Shown here in pieces: positions 6,407 through 14,822 of a DNA stretch of 22,015 bases (the first letter of the stretch is position 1; every line of letters starts with the position of its first letter). The notes under the pieces were generated by a model. That model worked only from the letters and a program-made list of their open reading frames with translations. It made no database searches and was not told the origin of the DNA. A program made the translations under genes and the position numbers. Location of the stretch: positions 1-22,015 of the forward strand of contig JADKBR010000013.1 of assembly GCA_016714975.1 (NCBI GenBank), read 5' to 3'. This stretch comes from Candidatus Dechloromonas phosphorivorans (GTDB lineage: Bacteria; Pseudomonadota; Gammaproteobacteria; Burkholderiales; Rhodocyclaceae).

Positions 6407-8659
6407 TTAAGGCGTACCGAAATACACAAAGATGTTCGACATGCCGTTGGGCGCGTAGCCATAGGCGGCGTAAACCGGGCCGAGCGGCGTCTCGCCGCCG
6501 ATATAGACGGCGATGTTGTTCTGCCAGCCACGCAGATTCGTCTCGGTAAAGAGTCCGCCCACCTTGCCGGATTCCAGCGCCAGACCTATCCGCATGTCGC
6601 CACGCAAGCCGAGCGGCAACTCGCCAATGATCTTCTCGACCCGGATGCTGCCATAGGCCACCGAGGTCCCGGCGATCTGGTCCCTGACGAAGCCGGACAT
6701 GTTGAGGAAGCCGCCCATCTTGAGGGCATCGTAGCCCGGTATGGTGCCGCTCGGCGCCCCGGCGCCATAGAGGCGGCCATGGAAGATCAGGTCGTTGACG
6801 TGCGCCGCTGCCCGCAGGTTGAGTTCGGCCCGGCTGTAGCCCTCGCCAGGAGAGTTGAAGTAGTTGCCGATGACTGACCACCCTTGCGTCGGCATGTAGA
6901 GGCGATCGAACTGGTCGAAAAACACGCTGGCCTGCCAGCCCCCGAAACGCTTGCTGCCGTTTTCCAGCGCCAGGGTCCCGGTCTCGATGCTGGCATCCCG
7001 CTGGCGTTCGACCCAGCCGACGCGAACTGGACCAAGGTGCCCGACATTGATGCCGGCGTTGAGGTCCAGCCGTAACTCGTCGACGTTGTAGGTCGCAAGT
7101 TCCTTGTTGTCCTGATAGATGCCGATCGGCTTCCGGCGATAGGCGGCCGCCGTCTCGACGAAGAAGCGATGTTCCTTGTCGAGCGGCTGGTAGAACTCCG
7201 TGACTATCCCCGGCTCGTGACCGATCTGGACCGCGGTCAGCCATTCGGCGCCGAGACTGTTGACCCATGTCTTGTGGTAGGCAGCGCGCAGGTTGAAGTC
7301 TGCCGTGCGGCCGGCAACCGTTTCCAGTTCCAGGCCGAAGCGGAGGTAGTTCGGGCCGAACTCCTTCTCGATGGGGGTGATGCGCAGGATATTCTTCTCG
7401 CGTGTCGTGAGCAGCGAGTAGTCGACGGAATCGAATTCGCTATCGCCATAGGTACGCATGACGTCGGTTTCGACCTTGCCGGTATCCAGTGGCTGGCCAA
7501 GGTGTTTTTTGTAGCGCGGCAACAGGACGTCGGGGTCGACGCGTTCGAGGCCGGCAACTTCGACCGCGTCGACGACCGGCCTGGCGCTCCGGTCCGGCAC
7601 GACGCTCGCCCACCACTGATCGTACTGTGGCTGCGCCACCCCCAGCTTGCGCAACTGGTCGACCATGGCCAGGGCAGCTTCCCGCCCGCGTTTGGCCGTT
7701 TCGGCATAGCGCTCGAAGTCGCCGGCGGTAATTCCTTCGAGGTCCGGCTTGATGTAGATGTCGGTTGGTTTCAGGGTCGCCAGCGAGCGGGTGACGTTCT
7801 GTTCGGTCAGGATGTTGACCATCTGTGCGGCGACCGAGAGCAGGGAACCGATCTGCTTGGCCTCGAGCAGCGGCGAGCCGACATTGACGGCGATCACGAT
7901 GTCCGGGTTGCAACTCTTGCGTACTTCGTCGATCGGCACGTTGTCGACCAGGCCGCCGTCGACCAGGAGCGTGCCGCCATCCGCGACGGGGGCCATAAGT
8001 CCCGGCACCGACATGCTGGCACGCATCGCCTTGCTCAGGCTGCCCTTGCGCAGCGCCACCTTGTGGCCGCTCACCAGATCGGTCGCGACGATGGTCGTCG
8101 GCAAATTCAGTTGCTCGATCTGCGGATCGCCATACTCGCTGTACACCAGCCTGTTGAAGAAGAGCTTGATCTTCTGGCCACCGACCACACCGGGCAACAG
8201 ATTTGCCCCCTTGTCATTGACGCCGACCTCCGACCCCGGCAGGTAGCGACGGGAGATGTTGCGCGCCCGTGGATTGACGTCCGAAGCGGCCGGGGAATCG
8301 TTGAACATGTCGCGCCAGTCGGCCTTCCCCATGGCCGTCATCATCTCGTCGGGTGTCAGGCCCGCGGCGAACGCGCCTGAAACCAGCCCGCCCATGCTGG
8401 TGCCGGCAATGCAGTCGATCTGCACCCGGTTTTCACGGAGCACCTCGAGCACGCCGATGTGCGCCGCGCCGCGCGCGCCGCCCCCGCCGAGGACGAGACC
8501 GACGCGCGGACGTTCAGCCGCCGCGACGGCGCCCGCGAGCAGGGCCAATGCCGCCAGGCCGCCGGCCACGGTGCGCCAGGCACGGGAGCGGCCAAAGCAG
8601 GCCGGCGCATGGGTGGTCACCGTGGTGGCAGGTCGCTGCATCGAATGGGGAATTTTCAT
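6407..8659 (-). CDS. plpD: PlpD-like patatin phospholipase with POTRA and outer-membrane barrel (type Vd autotransporter)
   Basis: An intact 750-residue protein by my start, ATG 8659-8657 with AGGA just upstream. A longer frame reaches 8731, but its start lacks a clear ribosome site. A long N-region is followed by VAGGLAALALLAGAVAAA (about residues 31-48), a Sec signal peptide. The patatin domain has the oxyanion loop GGGGARG (58-64), the nucleophile motif GTSMGG (Ser88) and the catalytic DGG (Asp234). A POTRA-like unit lies at about 362-432 (VDAVEVAGLERVDPDVLL), followed by about 315 residues of alternating beta-strand character, such as NIAVYIGGETPLGPVYAAYG, ending NIFVYFGTP. This order matches PlpD of Pseudomonas, a lipase exported through its own barrel. 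Phospholipase A1-type activity is known for that family and inferred here. Whether the lipase domain is released is unknown. No defects are seen. Confidence 0.9.
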   Translation of the reverse strand: MKIPHSMQRPATTVTTHAPACFGRSRAWRTVAGGLAALALLAGAVAAAERPRVGLVLGGGGARGAAHIGVLEVLRENRVQIDCIAGTSMGGLVSGAFAAGLTPDEMMTAMGKADWRDMFNDSPAASDVNPRARNISRRYLPGSEVGVNDKGANLLPGVVGGQKIKLFFNRLVYSEYGDPQIEQLNLPTTIVATDLVSGHKVALRKGSLSKAMRASMSVPGLMAPVADGGTLLVDGGLVDNVPIDEVRKSCNPDIVIAVNVGSPLLEAKQIGSLLSVAAQMVNILTEQNVTRSLATLKPTDIYIKPDLEGITAGDFERYAETAKRGREAALAMVDQLRKLGVAQPQYDQWWASVVPDRSARPVVDAVEVAGLERVDPDVLLPRYKKHLGQPLDTGKVETDVMRTYGDSEFDSVDYSLLTTREKNILRITPIEKEFGPNYLRFGLELETVAGRTADFNLRAAYHKTWVNSLGAEWLTAVQIGHEPGIVTEFYQPLDKEHRFFVETAAAYRRKPIGIYQDNKELATYNVDELRLDLNAGINVGHLGPVRVGWVERQRDASIETGTLALENGSKRFGGWQASVFFDQFDRLYMPTQGWSVIGNYFNSPGEGYSRAELNLRAAAHVNDLIFHGRLYGAGAPSGTIPGYDALKMGGFLNMSGFVRDQIAGTSVAYGSIRVEKIIGELPLGLRGDMRIGLALESGKVGGLFTETNLRGWQNNIAVYIGGETPLGPVYAAYGYAPNGMSNIFVYFGTP

Positions 8660-8802
8660 GGAGTCCTGCCCGGAATGGAGTTTGCGGTCGACGCGGAGAT
8701 TATCTTGGAAATGCTGAAATCGATCTGGCAATCAAAAGAACAAATAGTGTTTGTGCGCGGCCCGCCCAGGCCCAGCGTTCTATCGACCGGGAAGTGTTCC
8801 TT

Positions 8803-9993
8803 CTAGGGCGCCCGCAAAACCACGGTCTTGTTGTCGCGCTCCTCCGGGAACTCGAAGATGCGTGTGTCGTCTGCGGTTTCGCCGATCCGTGTGCCGTCCG
8901 GCGGAGCAGCAGTGCGTCGGCGAAACAGGTCACTGTCCGATTTCGCGCTGCGGGCGGCAAGTTCGGCCGCTTCCGGGTAAGCCATGGGGGTTTTGGACTT
9001 CTCGATTTCGAGCAGCAAGGTCTGCTCGTTCACCCGCACGCTGTACCTGGCCATGTTGTAAAGGAGGTACATGGCGAAAAGGTTGTCGAAGTCCCTGTAC
9101 TCGCCTTCTTCACGGCGGAAATCCCGGGACAGGACGGAGGGGAAACGGTTGGGCAAATCCTTGAACGCAATCTTTTCCTCCTCGTGCGGATCAACATAGG
9201 TCGAGCCGCTGTATTTCTTGTAGAGCACCGCATCCATGGCGTAGCCGCGCTTGCCCCACTCCTTGACGAGCTTCATCGCCATCTCGGTCGGGATGTTGGC
9301 CTTGGCGGCGACCACCACGCGCCGTCTGGTGAGAAGCTTGGCGCTGCTGACCTCCAGATCCTCGTACCCGGCACCGAATTTGAATGCCGAGCCGATGGTT
9401 TTGGCGCAGTTGAGGCGCATGTAGTCGTACTTGATTTCGCCGTCGTGGTACTCGGTATTCCTGGCCTGAGCGCGATAGTCGTTATTGATGCGCCTGAAGT
9501 AAGCCTTCAGGGCAGCCTTCTCGTCCGCCGGCACGCCGTAGACGCGCACGCCGATCACCGATCGCTTGTAGATTTCGCCGAAGTCGAGACCAAACGAGGT
9601 TGTGTCATTGATTGAGGAACTGGTCTTGAACAGATATTCCTTCTTCGGGATGCCAATCATCAGCTCGCGGTTGTAGTACACGTTTTCGTGCTCCTGCGCC
9701 CGATCGGCATAGAAATTGGCCGAGTAGACCAGATCGTCGCCTGGCCCTGCGTCGCGAATGCCGAGGGCGAGATGGCCCGCCGATCCGCCCTTGGAGGTGC
9801 CGAAGCTGATCAGCAATTCCAGGTCATACGGTTCCCGGTGCAGGAGCGAAGCCAGCTCGTCGATGTTGGCGGGCTCGGGGCCACCCTTGCCGCCGAAGTC
9901 GGCGGTCAAGGCATTCGCTCCCCAGGCAAGGGTTGCTGCAAGAAGCCAGATTCCGAACGTCAGGCCCCTAAAGCGTTCGTGCTGCCGTGGCAC
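8803..9993 (-). CDS. Secreted hypothetical protein with possible His/Cys active site (DUF4105/NlpC-P60-like)
   Basis: A 396-residue protein read from GTG 9993-9991; the ribosome site is weak, so the start is uncertain. LTFGIWLLAATLAWGANA (residues 11-28) looks like a signal peptide, placing it in the periplasm or beyond. The core resembles the DUF4105/papain-like fold: FGTSKGGSAGHLALGI has His74, and YDYMRLNCAKTIGSAF has Asn195-Cys196, with the His-before-Cys order and spacing of that group. YYNRELMIGIPKKEYLF lies between. The C-terminal third is charged and unrecognised. If the fold is right, it could be an amidase, peptidase or acyltransferase acting on cell wall or lipoproteins; the activity is inferred and unproven. 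It is 18 bases downstream of the SYLF lipoprotein gene, so probably co-transcribed, and 143 bases upstream of the patatin gene. Confidence 0.7.
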   Translation of the reverse strand: MPRQHERFRGLTFGIWLLAATLAWGANALTADFGGKGGPEPANIDELASLLHREPYDLELLISFGTSKGGSAGHLALGIRDAGPGDDLVYSANFYADRAQEHENVYYNRELMIGIPKKEYLFKTSSSINDTTSFGLDFGEIYKRSVIGVRVYGVPADEKAALKAYFRRINNDYRAQARNTEYHDGEIKYDYMRLNCAKTIGSAFKFGAGYEDLEVSSAKLLTRRRVVVAAKANIPTEMAMKLVKEWGKRGYAMDAVLYKKYSGSTYVDPHEEEKIAFKDLPNRFPSVLSRDFRREEGEYRDFDNLFAMYLLYNMARYSVRVNEQTLLLEIEKSKTPMAYPEAAELAARSAKSDSDLFRRRTAAPPDGTRIGETADDTRIFEFPEERDNKTVVLRAP

Positions 9994-10011
9994 AGTCGAT
10001 TCTGGGGCGAA

Positions 10012-10596
10012 TCAGTTCAGGTCGGGGTCGACGAGATAGGCCGTGCCGCCCCAGTTTGCCTGCACGGCATAGCCCTTGTCGCTCACCTGATAGACGGTGA
10101 TATACGGATTGAGCGAGTACTGCTTTCCCGAAGTGCCAAGCGTGGCGGAGCCGGAGACATCGGCGCCGCCGCTATCGCCGAGTTTGAACTGGGAGAGGGC
10201 GGCCTCGCTTTTGAAGACGAAGACCTGGTAGAGGCGCTGATAGCCAATTCCGGGGCCGGTTCCGCCGCGTGTCGTACGCATGAAAGTCCGCTTTCCGGTC
10301 TTGTTGTCGACGATGACACCTTTTCCGCGTGCCCCGACCAGTACCAGCGCATTGACGGTGCTGACGTCAAATACGGCATAGCCGTGTGCAGCCTTTATCT
10401 CGGCTTTCGCTGCCGGGTTTTCGGCATGCAATTTTTCGAGAGCAAGCTTCGACATGTCGAGAATTTGCTGGCGGCGCTCAAGCACCTCCGCATTGGTCAA
10501 GTTCTCCTTTTCGGGCGCCTGCGCGGATGTCTGGCAGGCAGAAGCAAACAGGGCCGTACAGACCACAAGCAAATGCATCCATCGAGTCTTGTTCAT
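10012..10596 (-). CDS. SYLF/YSC84-domain lipoprotein
   Basis: A 194-residue protein from ATG 10596-10594 with GGAAAG seven bases upstream. The frame extends further upstream, but this start gives a proper lipoprotein signal: MHLLVVCTALFASAC, with lipobox Cys21. The mature part starts with a polar helical stretch (LTNAEVLERRQQILDMSKLA) and then the SYLF domain, seen in HGYAVFDVSTVNALVLVGAR, GKGVIVDNKTGKRTFMRTT and GPGIGYQRLYQVFVFKSEA, which agrees with family members called YSC84-related. The domain binds lipids in eukaryotic members; in bacteria the role is unknown. It is probably anchored in the outer membrane, since the residue after Cys is Gln and not Asp. It follows the glycine-zipper gene by 91 bases on the same strand. 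Confidence 0.85.
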   Translation of the reverse strand: MNKTRWMHLLVVCTALFASACQTSAQAPEKENLTNAEVLERRQQILDMSKLALEKLHAENPAAKAEIKAAHGYAVFDVSTVNALVLVGARGKGVIVDNKTGKRTFMRTTRGGTGPGIGYQRLYQVFVFKSEAALSQFKLGDSGGADVSGSATLGTSGKQYSLNPYITVYQVSDKGYAVQANWGGTAYLVDPDLN

Positions 10597-10687
10597 ATTT
10601 TTCTTTCCATTCAAGTTAATAACGGTCATGCGGTCGATGTCTGCCCCGAGCGACGTGCAAGCATTTCCGCCGCAGGCAAGATCGGGG

Positions 10688-11152
10688 CTATTTGACGGTA
10701 TACCCGCGGCCTTCGAGGCATGCGGCGCGGGCCCTGCCGAATGCGGCTTGCTGCTGCTGCGTGGCCGCTTGCTGTTGCTGCTGTGCTTGCTGGCTGGCCG
10801 CTGCATTCTGGCGGCGGCTTTGCCCGCGCGCGGCAACCGCACCGACCGCGGCACCCGTGCCGGCATCCCCGCCGACGACCTCACCCACCACGGCGCCGCG
10901 CGCTGCGCCACGCAGGCCCGCGCCGGGGGTCGTGCCGGTTGCCGTTGTTGGCTGCGTCGCCGGAGCTTGCGGCGGCGGAGGCCTCGCCGGATCGAACCCC
11001 GATTGCTTCACTGCCCACGAATGGCAGGCCGCCTCGTCACTTTTCTGCTGCTGCGACGATTGTCCCTTCGCCGGATAAACATATTGCTGTGCGATCGCTG
11101 CAGGAATCACCGCCGCAGTCAGCGCAAGCATCCAAGAATTTCTCTGGTTCAT
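10688..11152 (-). CDS. Glycine-zipper family protein with Gln-rich stretch
   Basis: A 154-residue exported protein. MLALTAAVIPAAIA (residues 8-21) is a signal peptide. The conserved-looking N-part DEAACHSWAVKQSGFDP has Cys43. A Pro/Thr linker leads to a glycine zipper (about 77-110: GAGLRGAARGAVVGEVVGGD and following), a segment that may insert into or cross a membrane. A Gln/Ala-rich run (about 115-136) separates it from the C-terminal ARAACLEGRGYTVK, with Cys145. The two cysteines could form a disulfide. Similar glycine-zipper proteins with this N- and C-terminal pair are known to me as uncharacterised envelope proteins. The ATG at 11152-11150 overlaps the stop of the upstream membrane-protein gene by four bases (ATGA), which points to translational coupling. 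Confidence 0.82.
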   Translation of the reverse strand: MNQRNSWMLALTAAVIPAAIAQQYVYPAKGQSSQQQKSDEAACHSWAVKQSGFDPARPPPPQAPATQPTTATGTTPGAGLRGAARGAVVGEVVGGDAGTGAAVGAVAARGQSRRQNAAASQQAQQQQQAATQQQQAAFGRARAACLEGRGYTVK

Positions 11153-11673
11153 TCAGCTACTCTCTTTCGGAAAAATAGAGCCCACATCTTGCCTTTTCCC
11201 AGTACCCGCCCCAGTTCCTTGACGGCGAAGAATGGGATCAAGGCCACGAAAATAGCCAGGGAGCCCGCGAGCAATTCGTGGGGCCCCCGGTCGATGAACT
11301 CCGCGATGCCTCCCGCCAGGCCCATGTCCTGCCAAAGCCCCTTGATTACATGCTCGATGATGTTGAAGGCGATGACAAGAAGACTGAAGGCGGCCGCCTT
11401 GTACAGGGTGGGGAATATCAGGGGCTTTTGCTCGAGGCTGCGCCCCAGCCGGAAGAGGCCACCAATCATGATGACTTTCCCCAAGATCAGGGCCTGGATT
11501 ACCGCCACCCAGTAATTCGTGTAGATGATGTCGTGGGCCGCGAGAACGAGTCGCCGGTACTGGGTCAAGGTAGCAAAGACGAGGGCCAGGTACGCGACGT
11601 TGAACGCGTACTCGACCATCTCGTGCGAGATTCTCTGCTTCCAGCCGCCGCCGTTCTGCATGCCCCCGCTCAT
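11149..11673 (-). CDS. Hypothetical four-helix inner-membrane protein
   Basis: A 174-residue protein from ATG 11673-11671 with AGGA upstream. I do not recognise a named family. Four hydrophobic segments are visible: about residues 22-40 (YAFNVAYLALVFATL), 53-72 (YWVAVIQALILGKVIMIGGL), 90-110 (YKAAAFSLLVIAFNIIEHVI) and 133-153 (LLAGSLAIFVALIPFFAVKE). Charged residues inside or next to helices (Glu and His in FNIIEHV, Lys in LGKVIM) could matter for function. The C-terminus is basic (FFRKRVAE), probably cytoplasmic. It is the first gene of the minus-strand envelope block and overlaps the glycine-zipper gene by four bases. Its upstream gap to the CoA-disulfide-reductase gene end is 95 bases, enough for a promoter, but none is clear. 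Confidence 0.75.
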   Translation of the reverse strand: MSGGMQNGGGWKQRISHEMVEYAFNVAYLALVFATLTQYRRLVLAAHDIIYTNYWVAVIQALILGKVIMIGGLFRLGRSLEQKPLIFPTLYKAAAFSLLVIAFNIIEHVIKGLWQDMGLAGGIAEFIDRGPHELLAGSLAIFVALIPFFAVKELGRVLGKGKMWALFFRKRVAE

Positions 11674-11768
11674 GATCCTGCGCCCTGTGGCGAAGCACCT
11701 TCATCCCGTCGCGTGGCGTTGTCGAGTTGTAGGTTCCAGCCGGTCATGACACTTGTCCGATCGCTCAC

Positions 11769-13485
11769 TCAGTCCGGCAGGAGTTGGGAGTGATAACGCG
11801 ACAGCATGCCGCCGGCAATCGTCTTGGCGTTGAGCCCGTTCTGCAACAATACCCGGGTCGCGTAGTAGGCGCGGCCCCCGGAGCGGCAGATGACACAGAT
11901 CTCCCGGTCGCGCGGCAGTTCACCCAGGCGCGAGCGCAGTTGCGCGAGCGGGATGTGGATCGCCCCGGGCACGCTTTCGACCGCGAGTTCGAACATCTCC
12001 CGCACGTCGAGCAGGACGCCGTCGCCGAGCGCATCCCAATGCGCGACCGGCATGTCGCCGCGAAGGATGTCGGCGGCGACCATGCCGGCAAAGTTCACCG
12101 GATCCTTGGCGCTGCCGAACTGCGGGGCATAGCAGAGCTCGGCCTCCTCGAGGTCATAGATCGTGGCACCCATCTGGATCGCCATGGCCAGCGCGCTGAT
12201 CCGCTTGTCAACACCATCCATGCCCACCGCCTGGGCACCAAGGAGGCGGCCGTCGGATTTCCTGAACAACACCTTCATGGGGACCGGCGTGGCGCCGGGG
12301 TAGTAGCCGGCATGTGAATTAGGGTACAGGTAGGTTTTTTCATAGTCGTCGTCACCGAGGCGCTTCAGCGTCTTTTCACTGGCACCTACCCAGGCGGCCG
12401 CGGCGCCGAAAAGGCCGATGATCGATGTGCCCTGGGTGCCGCGGAAACGTGACTGGCGCCCGGCGATGACATCGGCCGCGATGCGCCCCTGGCGGTTGGC
12501 CGGGCCGGCCAGCGCAATCAGGCTCCACTCGCCGGTCACGAAATCGCGGACTTCGACGACGTCGCCGACCGCGAAAATGTCCGGGTGGCTGGTGCGCATC
12601 TGCTCGTCGACGCGGATTCCGCCGCGCTCGCCGATCTCGAGGCCAGCGGTCCTGGCCAGCGTGGTGTCGGGACGAACGCCGAGCGCGAGGATGACGATGT
12701 CGGCAGGATGCGTCTTGCCGGACCTGGTCAGGACCTCGAGTGCGCCGCCAGCGGCCTGCCGGAAGCCGGCCACGCCGTCATTGAGCTCCAGCCGGATGCC
12801 ATGCCGCTCGACGTAGCCTTCGACAATTCCTGGCCATGTCGCGGTCGAGTGGCGCCAGAAGCTGGTCGAGCATTTCGACGAGGGTGACGTCGAAGCCGCG
12901 ATGCACGAGGTTCTCCGCCGTTTCCAGGCCGATGAAGCCGCCACCGATGACCACTGCCCGGGTCTTGGGCTTCACCGTCTGGAAGCCGGCGTATCTGTCC
13001 ATTCCGGTCAGGAACAGCGAACCGCGCTCGATCCATTCGCGGATCGCCCGTGCATCGGGCACGGTCCGCACCTGGAAGATGCCCGGCAGGTCGATCCCCG
13101 GCAAGGGCGGGCGAACCGATAGCGCGCCGGGCGACAGCACCAGCTTGTCGTACGATTCGCTGGTCACCTCGCCGGTCAGCACGTCGCGCAGTTCGATGGT
13201 CTTGGTGTCGGGCAGGATGCGGACCGCTTCGCAATTGGTCCGGACATCGATATTGAACATGAAGCGGAAGGTATCCGCGGTCGCCACCAGCAGGCTCGAC
13301 TCCTTCTCGATCACGCCGCCGACGTGGTAGGGCAGGCCGCAATTTGCGTACGAGACATACGGGCCGCGTTCGACCATGAGGATTTCGGCATTTTCGTCGA
13401 GCCTGCGCAGGCGCGCGGCACACGAGGCGCCCCCGGCCACGCCGCCGACGATGACGACTTTCGTTCTCGCATTGCTGGATTCCAT
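11769..13485 (-). CDS. CoA-disulfide reductase / NADH oxidase-like flavoprotein with C-terminal rhodanese domain, one frameshift
   Basis: A pyridine-nucleotide flavin reductase of the CoADR-RHD type, which reduces CoA disulfides, persulfides or polysulfides. From ATG 13485 (AAGGA upstream) come the FAD loop VVIVGGVAGGASCAARLRR, the active-site SYANCGLPYHVGG (Cys49) and the NAD loop AVVIGGGFIGLETAENL. At 12827-12828 an extra base shifts the frame; removing it gives DMARIVEGYVERHG and restores the second half. That half has IFAVGDVVEVRDFVTGE (FAD-binding), the dimer domain with AELCYAPQFGSAKDPVN, and a rhodanese domain from about GDGVLLDVREMFEL to VICRSGGRAYYATRVL, whose CRSGGRA loop holds the persulfide Cys. 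Repaired length is 571 residues, normal for the fusion. It is divergent from an AraC regulator, which may control it. A single sequencing error is the simplest view of the shift. Confidence 0.88.
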
Positions 13486-13618
13486 GGTTTCCTTCCCGGT
13501 CAGAAATTGATGATCGAGTCCGTCGGCGATGCGGTCGACGGGCTTTTCACTGTCAATTCAACCATGCTGCCGTTGCTTGTGCTGGACATTTTTTGACAAT
13601 CTTGTTTACCCTGAACCC
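13486..13618. promoter_or_regulatory. Divergent promoter region between the reductase and araC-type genes
   Basis: This gap holds two TTGACA hexamers: one on the plus strand at 13593-13598, facing the AraC gene, and one on the minus strand at 13556-13551, facing the reductase gene. Neither has a good -10 at 17 bases; the minus one is followed by CGCATC at that distance. AraC-family regulators often bind such divergent gaps, which makes control of the reductase plausible but unproven. Confidence 0.35.
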
Positions 13619-14680
13619 ATGGAGTCAGGAAACCCGAAGTTGAACAGATCAGATCATGAGTCGGCCGGGCGCCCGCGCCGGCAGGCAAGTGTCCGTGTCG
13701 CCTCAGTGCGGGTCATTCCGGCGCTCTTGCGCAATCTTGGCGCAAATCCGGCGGAGGTGCTGGCCGCGGCGGGCGTGCCACCGGAACTGTTCGACGACCC
13801 TGACAACCGGATTTCATTCGCACTGAGGAGCCACCTCATCCGGCTTTGCGTGGACAGAACCGGGTGCCGTCACTTCGGGCTCCTGATCGGTCAGCAGGGC
13901 GGGTTGCACTCGCTGGGGCTGTTGGGCCTGCTGGTGCAACACTCGGCGGACGTGGGAAGTGCGCTGCGCAGCCTTGTGCGCTGCCTGCATCATCACGTCC
14001 AGGGCGCAGTGACGGCCCTTGCGGTGAACGACCGCACGGCGATGCTGAGCTACAGCATCTATGAGACCCAGGTCGAGGCGACCGACCAGACCGGGGATGG
14101 GGCGGTCGCAGCAATGTTCAATATTCTGCGCGCCCTGTGCGGCGCGGACTGGAAACCCGTCGAAGTCCTGTTTGCCCACCGCCGGCCGGATGATGTGCGG
14201 CCGTTCCAGCAGTTCTTCCGGGCACCCCTGCGCTTCGATGCCGAGCATGACGGGGTCGTCTTCCCGGCTGACTGGCTGCAGCGTCCACTGGCGGGGGCGG
14301 ATGCCGAGTTGCGCCGCCGGGCGCAGGAACAGATGGATGCGCTCGAGCTGGCGCATCGCGGCGATTTCCGGGAACAGGTGCTGGCCGTACTGAGAACCGC
14401 GCTCATCGCCGGTCAGGCCAACGCGGACCAGGTTGCCGCATTCTTTTCGCTGCACCGCCGCACCTTGAGCCGCCGGCTGACTGCCTGCGGTACCAGCTTC
14501 CAGTCGCTGGTGGATGAGGGGCGCTTCGAGATTGCCCGCCAGATGCTCGAGAACACGGATGCGGACATCCAGGCAATCGCGGTGATGCTCGAATACGCGG
14601 ATGCCAGCGCCTTCGCACGGGCATTCCGGCGCTGGAGCGGCACCACCCCATCGCGATGGCGAGCGGACTGCGCGAAGTAG
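13619..14680 (+). CDS. AraC-family transcriptional regulator
   Basis: An intact 353-residue DNA-binding protein when started at ATG 13619; the frame is open from 13529, but that part has no family look. After a basic tail, the N-terminal ligand/dimerisation domain of the arabinose-binding type starts at ASVRVIPALLRNLGANPAEV and runs through HFGLLIGQQGGLHSLGLLGL to about residue 230. The C-terminal pair of helix-turn-helix units lies in the last 90 residues: ADQVAAFFSLHRRTLSRRLT as the first, and IQAIAVMLEYADASAFARAF with RRWSGTTPSRWR as the second, the usual AraC signature. It is divergent from the CoA-disulfide reductase and 142 bases upstream of the efflux operon on the same strand, so it could regulate either. 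The inducer is unknown. Confidence 0.9.
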   Translation: MESGNPKLNRSDHESAGRPRRQASVRVASVRVIPALLRNLGANPAEVLAAAGVPPELFDDPDNRISFALRSHLIRLCVDRTGCRHFGLLIGQQGGLHSLGLLGLLVQHSADVGSALRSLVRCLHHHVQGAVTALAVNDRTAMLSYSIYETQVEATDQTGDGAVAAMFNILRALCGADWKPVEVLFAHRRPDDVRPFQQFFRAPLRFDAEHDGVVFPADWLQRPLAGADAELRRRAQEQMDALELAHRGDFREQVLAVLRTALIAGQANADQVAAFFSLHRRTLSRRLTACGTSFQSLVDEGRFEIARQMLENTDADIQAIAVMLEYADASAFARAFRRWSGTTPSRWRADCAK

Positions 14681-14702
14681 CGGTTCCTGGTATACGTCGC
14701 GC

Positions 14703-14739
14703 GTTTCGATCTGGCGAGTTGCGGGTGGCGCAACGAAAC
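14703..14739 (+). repeat. Nested inverted repeats after the AraC gene
   Basis: GTTGCG (14718-14723) pairs with CGCAAC (14729-14734) around GGTGG. An outer arm GTTTCG (14703-14708) matches CGAAAC (14734-14739), sharing one base with the inner arm. It lies 22 bases after the AraC stop. No T-run follows, so it may be a Rho-type end structure or an operator for the efflux operon. Confidence 0.35.
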
Positions 14740-14775
14740 CTTGGCTGTCCATTTATGTATGGTCCCGGCCTGCCG

Positions 14776-14789
14776 GATACGTTAGTATC
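14776..14789 (+). promoter_or_regulatory. 14-base palindrome upstream of the efflux operon
   Basis: GATAC-GTTA-GTATC is a perfect five-base inverted repeat with a four-base centre, 34 bases before the adaptor start. It includes TAGTAT (14783-14788), which could act as a -10 element, though no -35 is clear. The overlap of palindrome and possible -10 would suit a repressor site. Confidence 0.3.
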
Positions 14790-14822
14790 GTCGCCTATCG
14801 CATAGCATCGGAAGAGAATGAC

